Positions 56,801 through 64,000 of a stretch of 64,000 bases of DNA are shown here, in pieces (position 1 is the first letter of the stretch; each line of letters opens with the position of its first letter). A program made the position numbers and the translations under genes. The stretch covers positions 64,812,158-64,876,157 of the forward strand of contig CM035407.1 in assembly GCA_020310875.1 (NCBI GenBank), written 5' to 3'. The DNA is from Ceratopteris richardii. Lineage: Eukaryota; Streptophyta; Polypodiopsida; Polypodiales; Pteridaceae. The notes under the pieces were generated by a model. That model ran no database searches. It was given only the letters and a program-made list of their open reading frames with translations, and had not been told where the DNA came from.

Positions 56801-59181
56801 ATGTATGTTAGTTTCTATTTACTAATTGAATTTATTTTGCAGGCTCGAATGTTCACTAATATGTGGGCTTTTGGACAGCATATTAGAATCAAAGCCATTG
56901 ATTCTTTACGTAAAACAGAGGATTCTAGTATTGTTGCTTGTTTCAAGAAACTATCACGTGCTAGCTCAAAAGACACGAACCTTATAGATAGCGAACTTGG
57001 TTACGTAGGATCTATTGTTGGTATCTACGAAATTTCATTTCGTACATTCAAACAGGTAGAAAAAAGTTTATATATATTTTTTAGAGTTAGTTATTTTTTT
57101 AAGCACCTAATAATGGGACGTTTTTGTTGTTATATATTTTGATAGGTCATTTTGAAGGTTGACTGGTATCGAGCGGAGTATAAAGGTAGTAATTCTACAA
57201 TAAGAAAGGAATTATCTGGGTTTTGGGCAATTGATTCTTCCAAGGTAATGCGATCTACTAAAGAACCATATATTCTTCCTAGGCATATTGAACAAGCATT
57301 TTTTTATAAAAACCCAGATGCTCATCCTTGGTGGCAAGTCATTCATGTGCAACCTAGAGGTAGGTCATTGTTTGAACAGTTTATTGTTAGAGAGATTGAA
57401 GAAAGTACTCTTGATGATTCAGCATCAGATACTGATACATCAACATCTGGAATAGAAATTAGACTCATTATACGTGATAATGATACTAATCTTTTTGATG
57501 AAGAGGATAATTCTCTACATGCTGATTCTACTGATGAGGAAGAGGAATTACCAAAAATAGATATTAATCCACCAATAGATGATGTGATTCATGAGAACAT
57601 AGATTTAACAATAGAAGAAATAAATGAAATCAATAAGGATAATGAAGATGAGACTATATTGATGTCTTACCAAAATGATGGCAATAATGAAAACATATGA
57701 GCAGATTAGATAGTAACTTGAAGCTTCTGAATGGATATCAGATAATAGGTTTTTTTTATTAACTTGAATAACGATGAATCCTACTAGAGAGATGAAATCA
57801 TGTTCTTCTAAGTTAGAACATGAAGCTCGGGGGTATGCCTAATTATTTTATATATAGCTTTATCTTCGAGGAGTAAATTTTTATCATGTATGTATGCATA
57901 TGTGTGTGTATTCATGTGTATTATATGTATACATATATTAGTATGCATATATATGTATTTCATGTATATGTATGTGTTTGCATGTGTGTGATATATGTAT
58001 ACATGCATTCATGTACGTAATATATGCAAGTGTTTATAATTATGTACATGTATATATGTATATGTGTCTATGTGTAAATATGTACATGTAAATATGTATG
58101 CATGTATATATATGTTTATGTGTGCATGTAGGCATGTACATGTATGTGTAAATATGTACATGTAAATATGTTAGTATGTATATATATATTTATATGTGCA
58201 TTTAGGCATGTATGTGTGAAGCATAATATATCTACTCCATTTTATATTTATGTATCCTATCTACATGATGTGTATATATCTTTACATATATTATGAATCA
58301 TGATCCTCGTTGATTCGAGTAGCTATATATAGAGGCATAAGGTTGGGAGGAGAGACATCTCTCTAGTAGGACGTCGGAGGTGTACATATACTTCAAACAT
58401 ATGGCTAAAAGGTTGAATTAGAGTTTTTAAATTAGGGATTTCAAAACCCTAATATCGAGATTAGTGTTCTCTCTCTCTCTCTCATATACATACATACCGT
58501 GCATTGTCACGACGATGCGCCATAAGTGTCCGCATCTCTTTTAAACACCATTTAAGAGACCACCCTATCCCAAACTCCGTCTCAAGTGAACTGAGCACGT
58601 ACTTTTTATCCCTCTCATCATGCTCACTACAAAAATAAAAAACATAATATAAATAAAACATAAGATATATATTTCAATTTATATGTAAAACTTTTACTTA
58701 CTTCCATGGTAAGTGGATAAAGCGCAGGTAAGCGTCGCATAGTGCACGCATTCTCCTCTTGAACTCCAATCCATTTCCTATGTATACAATATTCCCCTCT
58801 GGCTCTATGTCGCACTCTAGTCCTAACGTGCCTATGCATGTCCTCATAGGCAACGTCTCTGCTCTCCTATCACGTGCTGGAGGTGGTATAGGTGTCCTGA
58901 AAATACATAGATAGAAATAAATAAAAATATGTGCTATAATATCATTAAAAAAGTTTATGAAAAAAAACATACCTATGAGCAGATAGCTCTCTTCCTGCGT
59001 GTGGATCTGCAGAAGAGCCCTCGTCTGATCGTGTAAGCATCTGGATCGTATAATCCAGCTCCTCATCAGACATCTCTGCGTAGTCCCGCATTATGGCCCC
59101 TAGAGTATCTGACGGAACTCTTGCTCTCATAAGACTTTTTATGAGAGTGAGTTTCGCCTTTCTCTCTCTACTGGGATCCAT
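51013..59181 (-). CDS. TnpA-like Transposase_24 protein, seven exons
   Basis: My model on the - strand has ATG at 59181 and exons 59181-58973, 58896-58702, 58626-58498, 51709-51604, 51513-51433, 51349-51245 and 51156-51013 (stop TAG). It gives 322 residues with no internal stop, and all junction phases match at GT/AG sites (for example GTAAGT after 58702). The start MDPSRERKAKLTLIKSL is helical. KKYVLSSL ... EKNKRRGNIPPESWQFF and KKRVESGHTSHLGQMGHNGF follow the Transposase_24 (plant En/Spm Ptta) order. The tail is Asp/Glu-rich. In En/Spm, TnpA binds subterminal repeats and aids excision. Intron 3 is about 6.8 kb and contains tnp2 and nearly all of the SET gene on the other strand. The long intron is inferred from phase and domain order, not observed. 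Confidence 0.7.
51745..51950 (+). repeat. Short CA/TA-rich tract
   Basis: CACATATACA-type simple sequence lies next to the acceptor of TnpA exon 4, with matching TG tracts at 51975-52045 and 57890-58230. Confidence 0.8.
53423..57700 (+). pseudogene. tnp2-type CACTA transposase with DUF4218/DUF4216 regions
   Basis: Exons read as 53423-53809, 54392-55125, 55212-55994, 56093-56762, 56843-57055 and 57146-57700. Landmarks are LREECLKHVYEGSHLTRLNA; CIHACPNDCILYRGEYADSL with the CPKC pair; LGVALDGVNPFSMKSSKWST; DFPGYGVCSG ... KGYKACPYCGDW; and SIWYSLEYWKELKVYHLLDP with MHIFKN, then SGLKTHDWHNFLKHILPLVI. These are the tnp2 pattern, with acidic residues in LDGVNPF and LDPMH that fit the catalytic core. 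The fourth exon is DUF4218-like (LVDEIEIAGVVNTRWMFWVE). The last two are DUF4216-like (VDWYRAEYKG), followed by an acidic tail. It cuts and moves the element. A frameshift near 53660 and a one-base phase mismatch at the 55125/55212 junction suggest damage. The first exon has no clear start; ATG at 53509 is possible. Confidence 0.85.
53885..54332. repeat. Foldback (inverted-repeat) insertion in a tnp2 intron
   Basis: The left arm (about 53885-54035) starts ACATGTAGGTTTTTATTC. The right arm (about 54150-54332) ends GAATAAAAACCTACATGT. Both share CCGCGCATCTTTTAAAACTA and GGTGACATGGATGA-type blocks in inverse order. The right arm has about 45 extra bases. The whole could form a long hairpin. It codes for nothing and resembles a MITE or foldback element. 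Confidence 0.85.
57890..58230 (+). repeat. TG/TA-rich tract
   Basis: ATGTATGTGTG-type simple sequence lies after the tnp2 stop codon and before TnpA exon 3, within the long TnpA intron. Confidence 0.8.
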
Positions 59182-59225
59182 ACTACCTAACATATAAAAC
59201 AAAATGGTTAGAAATCAATATATAT

Positions 59226-61950
59226 ACGTGTATGTGTGTGTGTATGCATGTGTATGTGTGTGTATGCATGTGTATGTGTGTGTATGCATCATTATGTGTG
59301 TATGTGTGTAGGTATATGTGTGTCTTGTCTATGTGTATGTGTGTATGTGTGTATATGTATGTGTACATATGTGTGTGTGTGTGTGCATGTGTATGTGTGT
59401 GTGCATGTATATGTGTGTGCATGTGTATATGTGTGTGCATGTGTATGCATTATGTGTGCATGTGTGTATGTGTATGCATTATGCATGTGTATGTGTGTGT
59501 GCATGTATATGTGTGTGCATGTGTATATGTGTGTGCATGTGTATGCATTATGTGTGTGTGTGTCTATGCGTATGTGTGTGTGTGTGTGTCTATGCGTGTA
59601 TATGTGTGTGTACATATGTATGTGTGTGTGCATGTATATGTGTGTGCATGTGTATATGTGTGTGCATGTGTATGCATTATGTGTGCATGTGTGTATGTGT
59701 ATGCATTATGCATTGTGTATGTGTGTCTATGTGTGTGTATTTGTGTGTATGTGTGTGTGTGTGTCTATGCGTATGTGTGTGTGTGTCTATGCGTGTATAT
59801 ATATGTGTACATATGTGTGTGTGTGTACATATGTGTGTGTGTGTGCATGTATATGTGTGTGCATGTGTATATGTGTATGCATTATGCATTGTGTATGTGT
59901 GTCTATGTGTGTGTATTTGTGTGTATGTGTGTGTGTGTCTATGCGTATGTGTGTGTGTGTCTATGCGTGTATATATATGTGTGTACATATGTGTGTGTGT
60001 GTGCATGTGTATGTGTGTGTGCATGTATATGTGTGTGCATGTGTATATGTGTGTGCATGTGTATGCATTATGTGTGCATGTGTGTATGTGTATGCATTAT
60101 GCATGTGTGTGTGTGCATGTATATGTGTGTGCATGTGTATATGTGTGTGCATGTGTATATGTGTGTGCATGTGTATGCATTATGTGAGCATGTGTCTATG
60201 CGTATGTGTGTGTGTGTGTGTCTATGCGTGTATATGTGTGTGTACATATGTATGTGTGTGTGCATGTGTATGTGTGTGTGCATGTATATGTGTGTGCATG
60301 TGTATGCATTATGTGTGCATGTGTGTATGTGTATGCATTATGCATTGTGTATGTGTGTCTATGTGTATGTATTTGTGTATATGTGTGTGTGTGTTTCTAT
60401 GCGTATGTGTGTGTGTCTATGCGTGTATATGTGTGTGTGTACATATGTGTGTGTGTGTGCATATGTATGTGTGTGTGCATGTATATGTGTGTGCATGTGT
60501 ATATGTGTGTGCATGTGTATGCATTATGTGTGCATGTGTGTATGTGTATGCATTATGCATTGTGTATGTGTGTCTATGTGTGTATATTTGTGTATATGTG
60601 TGTGTGTCTATGCGTATGTGTATGTGTGTGTGTGTCTATGCGTGTATATGTGTGTGTACATATGTGTGTGTACATATGTGTGTGTGTACATATGTGTTTG
60701 TGTGTGCATGTGTATGTGTGTGTGCACGTATATGTGTGTGCATGTGTATATGTGTGTGCATGTGTATGCATTATGTGTGCATGTGTGTGTGTGTATGTGT
60801 ATGCATTATGTGTGAATTATGTGTGTATGTGTGTCTATGTGTGTGTATTTGTGTGTATGTGTGTGTGTGTATTTGTGTATATGTGTGTGTGTGTCTATGT
60901 GTATGTGTGTGTGTCTATGCGTGTATATGTGTGTGTGTACATATGTGTGTGTGTGTGTGCATGTGTATGTGTGTGCATGTATATGTGTGTGCATGTGTAT
61001 ATGTGTGTGCATGTGTATGCATTATGTGTGCATGTGTATGCATTATGTGTGCATGTGTGTATGTGTATGCATTATGCATTGTGTATGTGTGTCTATGTGT
61101 GTATATTTGTGTATATGTGTGTGTGTCTATGCGTATGTGTATGTGTGTGTGTGTCTATGCGTGTATATGTGTGTGTACATATGTGTGTGTGTGTACATAT
61201 GTGTGTGTGTACATATGTGTGTGTGTACATATGTGTGTGTGTGTGCATGTGTATGTGTGTGTGCGCGTATATGTGTGTGCATGTGTATATGTGTGTGCAT
61301 GTGTATGCATTATGTGTGCATGTGTGTGTGTGTATGTGTATGCATTATGTGTGCATTATGTGTGTATGTGTGTCTATGTGTGTGTATTTGTGTGTATGTG
61401 TGTGTGTGTATTTGTGTATATGTGTGTGTGTGTCTATGCGTATGTGTGTGTGTCTATGTGTGTATATGTGTGTGTGTACATATGTGTGTGTGTGTGTGTG
61501 CATGTGTATGTGTGTGTGCATGTATATGTGTGTGCATGTGTATATGTGTGTGCATGTGTATGCATTATGTGTGCATGTGTGTATGTGTATGCATTATGCA
61601 TTGTGTATGTGTGTCTATGTGTGTATATTTGTGTATATGTGTGTGTGTCTATGCGTATATGTATGTGTGTGTGTGTCTATGCGTGTATATGTGTGTGTAC
61701 ATATGTGTGTGTGTGTGCATGTGTATGTGTGTGTGCACGTATATGTGTGTGCATGTGTATATGTGTGTGCATGTGTATGCATTATGTGTGCATGTGTGTG
61801 TGTGTGTATGTGTATGCATTATGTGTGCATTATGTGTGTATGTGTGTCTATGTGTGTGTATTTGTGTGTATGTGTGTGTGTGTCTATGCGTATGTGTGTG
61901 TGTGTCTATGCGTGTATGTGTGTGTGTGTAAGTGTGTGTGTGCGCATACC
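59226..61950 (+). repeat. TG-rich minisatellite, 2.7 kb, with about 245-bp higher-order units
   Basis: TATGTGTGTG and GCATGTGTAT motifs form longer units. The marker ATGCATTATGTGTGCATGTG recurs about ten times at intervals of roughly 210-390 bases, mostly near 245. All three + frames stay open over long stretches, giving Cys/Val/Met-rich 'proteins' of up to 970 residues. This is an effect of the repeat and not coding. It lies upstream of the TnpA start and next to the right end of the element. Confidence 0.92.
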
Positions 61951-61954
61951 TGTC

Positions 61955-62025
61955 AACCGTCTCCCTTCTCTCTCTCCCTCTCGCGCGCGCTCTTTCTCTC
62001 TCTCTCTCTCTCGGTCTTGCGTTCA
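61955..62025 (+). repeat. CT-rich microsatellite with CG core
   Basis: TCTCTCTC runs surround TCGCGCGCGC, in the same orientation as the CT tract at the left end. Confidence 0.8.
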
Positions 62026-62073
62026 AGGCCCGGCACAAATGTGCCGGGAGAATTGAATTTTTTTTTTAACATT

Positions 62074-62300
62074 GCAGAGCGTCGCATATGCGACGCTCTG
62101 CAGTTTGCCAACGTCGTTAATAGCATCGCTAACCAGCGATGCTACTAGCGACGCTTGTGGTTTAGCATCGCATAAGCGACGCTGTCGTCGCTTATGCGAC
62201 GAGGCTTGGCCAAAAAAAAAAATCCTAAATTTTTACCGTCGCTTATGCGACGATTTCGTCGCATAAGCGACGGTTTTCGTCTTTTTCGTCGCATAATCCG
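62074..62300. repeat. Right subterminal palindromic repeats
   Basis: CGTCGCATATGCGACG (near 62081-62096), GTCGCTTATGCGAC and GTCGCATAAGCGAC types lie in both orientations (for example 62237-62252 and 62256-62271). They match the left subterminal repeats and the relic at 1-209. Confidence 0.85.
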
Positions 62301-62309
62301 ATTCGGGGG

Positions 62310-62339
62310 CGTCGCTATGCCCCCCTTTTTCTTGTAGTG
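62310..62339 (-). repeat. Right terminal inverted repeat of CACTA
   Basis: It ends CTTGTAGTG. Read in reverse it gives CACTACAAGAAAAAGGGGGG, then CATAGCGACG, matching the left end through GCGACG. Confidence 0.9.
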
Positions 62340-64000
62340 GGGTCAGACCCCGAACCCAATAGGGATACCAACTTAGACAATTGGCATGTGTGGAATGTCA
62401 AGGACAAAAGAGCTTTAGGTCAGTTGTTACTTGCTTGTGATGAACTGACAAAAGGACATATCATGGCCTGTAAGACGTCCGAGGACACTTGGGATACATT
62501 AGCCGCTTTGTATGAAGACAAAACCCCTTCGAAAAATATATGCATTAGAGGCCGAGTTTCATAATTTGACCATTCGGCCACACGACACAATTACCAAGGT
62601 CATAGCCCAATTTGAGGACTACCAGCGTAAATTAGCACTATGTGGTACGCAGATCTCTAGTGAAGACATGGCCATTAGGCTTCTTAACAAGTTATCTAAG
62701 TCGTACGAGACATTTGTCATAACTTTGTATAATCGCGGCCAAGTCCTAACTTGGGAAGAGGTTCGTCGACTATTTCTCCTTCATGACTCGTGAGCCAAAT
62801 CCACTTCCTCCCAAAAGTCTGCCATGAAGGCCAAAGGCCCATTCAATAAGGGAAAAATCACAAGTCATCATGCTAGCAATGGATCTAAGCAAGGATCACA
62901 TCATTCATCGAAGAAGTTCACTTCTAATTTTTATGGAAAATCAGGACACTTAGAAAAGTTTTGCTATAAAAAGAAACAATCATCAAAGGCTTCTACGTCT
63001 AGGCAAGCATCCAAAGGATCCCAACATAGATCCCACTGCTCTAGTGAGGAACTCTTCATCTCCACAGAAGTCAATGCCCTAGTTACTTCTAGCTCCCCGC
63101 ATGAGTGGATCTTTGATAGCGGAGCTACCTCACATATGTGCAAAGACAAGGACTCCTTTCAAGAACTCGAAGAGCACACGGGAGAAGTCTATCTTGGCAA
63201 CAACAAAAGTTTACCCATCGAAGGAAAAGGGAAAGTTCAAATAACCAACAATCAGGGGGAATGCAAGTCTTTATCCAATGCTCTTTTTGTTCCAAATTTA
63301 TGTATGAATCTACTTTCTGTCAAGGCCATTATAGATCAGGACAAACAAGTATGGTTTGATAACACCTCAATTAAGGTAGTTGATCCCCATACAAAGGATG
63401 TCATTGCTCAAGGTATTGAAGAAAAGGGCCTCTACAAACTATCTTGCTTTGTATCCAAAGAATCAACCTCAAGTTTGTGGCATCAAAGATTTGGCCACAC
63501 CTCTTACTTATCAAAACTCTCTTCATCCCAACTTTTGAAGGGATTGCCAAAGATAGGGCAACTTACTGATGTTTGCCAAGCTTGCACCCAAGGCAAGCAA
63601 CATAGGGCCCCAGTTCCTAAAGAAGCTTCAACATGAGCGAGGAACCCTCTAGCCCTTATCCACATGGACTTATGTGGACCCATGAACACCCCATCCCTGA
63701 GTGGATCCCTCTACTTTTATCTTCGAGCAAATGACCACTCTCGCTATATTTGGGTGTACTTTTTGAAGTCAAAGGCAGACACATTCTCTAAGTTTCAAAC
63801 TTGGATCAAGGAAGTTGAGAATGAAGCTTCGACTAAAGTTAAAACCATCAGATCAGATGGAGGTGGTGGGTTTATCAATCATGACTTTGATAACTTTCTC
63901 AACCTGAAAGGGATCAAAAGACAAGTCACTCAGCCTCATACTCCATCCTAGAATGGAGTAGCTAAAAGAAAGATACGCAGTGTGATGGAAATGGCAAGAA
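62340..64000 (+). pseudogene. copia 5 gag-pol, 3' of the CACTA insertion (runs off the window)
   Basis: The gag resumes at 62343 (SDPEPNRDTNLDNWHVWNVK), with a UBN2-like ACKTSEDTWDTLAALYEDKT. A one-base frameshift near 62530 follows. The same frame then carries the end of gag (to a TGA at 62791), a knuckle-like NFYGKSGHLEKFCYKKK, protease WIFDSGATSHMCKDKDSF (about 63106), gag-pre-integrase LWHQRFGHTSYLSKL, and integrase with HMDLCGPM and IRSDGGGGFINHDF. Stops at 63634 (TGA) and 63949 (TAG in PS-NGVAKR, where Q is usual) interrupt it. It belongs to a different copia family from copia 2 to 4. Confidence 0.85.

Larger units (their letters stand above)
49402..62339. mobile_element. Complete CACTA (En/Spm) DNA transposon with SET gene
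   Basis: It starts CACTACAAG at 49402 and ends CTTGTAGTG at 62339. The flanking GGG (49399-49401) and GGG (62340-62342) form the 3-bp target duplication of this superfamily. The 12,938-bp element holds palindromic subterminal repeats at both ends, a + strand SET-domain frame, a + strand tnp2-type transposase with DUF4218- and DUF4216-like parts, and a - strand Transposase_24 (TnpA-like) gene. Large CA/TG minisatellites lie on both sides. It sits within copia 5 gag. The + strand genes carry several lesions, so mobility now is doubtful. Confidence 0.95.

Noticed and set aside
58620-58640. Internal CACTA terminus (CACTACAAAAAT near 58625), suggesting a nested element
   Set aside because: It coincides with the acceptor of a well-supported TnpA exon. 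No matching inverse end or subterminal palindromes are nearby.
59232-62148. Very long open frames (up to 970 residues) rich in Cys, Val, Met and Tyr on the + strand
   Set aside because: They arise from the TG-rich minisatellite, which lacks stop codons in all three + frames. No domain is present, and the frames overlap each other.

Overview
This looks like a stretch of a large, repeat-rich land-plant nuclear genome. The window is almost wall-to-wall transposable elements (TEs). There are Ty1/copia and Ty3/gypsy LTR retrotransposons with plant-type primer binding sites, a miniature LTR element (TRIM), and a complete CACTA (En/Spm) DNA transposon with tnp2, DUF4218, DUF4216 and Transposase_24-type domains and GT-AG introns. 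I recognise no host single-copy gene, rRNA, tRNA or CRISPR array. The species cannot be named from this sequence.

Layout, 1-27102: the terminus of a CACTA relative (1-209) is followed by an old, broken Ty3/gypsy element ('gypsy A', about 400-27102). Gypsy A is split by a copia element ('copia 3', 3529-23614, target-site duplication AATAT/AATAC). Copia 3 has lost its front half to a decayed internally deleted copia ('X', 3946-7726 and 14543-17127). X is itself interrupted by a nearly intact reverse-strand copia ('copia 2', 7727-14537, TSD ATATC). Copia 3 is also interrupted by a short deletion derivative ('copia 4', 19190-21876, TSD AATTA). The nesting is four levels deep.

Layout, 27103-44530: a second, better preserved gypsy ('gypsy B') starts inside gypsy A at 27103. 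Its leader carries a regular array of a GTATCGTATCG motif. It has gag with CCHC knuckles, a protease, RT, RNase H and integrase, and then a second retropepsin-like domain after the integrase. An extra downstream reading frame is split by a TRIM (39296-40129, TSD GTATC). A decayed element with about 0.4-kb direct repeats follows (40735-44530).

Layout, 44531-64000: about 1.8 kb has nothing I recognise. It is followed by a copia-type LTR with PBS (46440-46860), unassigned DNA, and a copia gag-pol relic ('copia 5', 49234 to the window end). Copia 5 is interrupted by a 12.94-kb CACTA element (49402-62339, TSD GGG).

The CACTA element is the most interesting part. On the + strand it carries a SET-domain (histone-methyltransferase-like) reading frame upstream of the tnp2 transposase. 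On the - strand it carries an intact, phase-consistent seven-exon Transposase_24 (TnpA-like) gene. The 6.8-kb third intron of that gene contains the whole tnp2/SET coding region except a four-codon first exon. The first intron of the SET gene in turn contains the last four TnpA exons. The + strand genes show nonsense, frameshift and splice-site damage, while the antisense gene appears clean. CA-rich and TG-rich minisatellites and palindromic subterminal repeats flank the genes.
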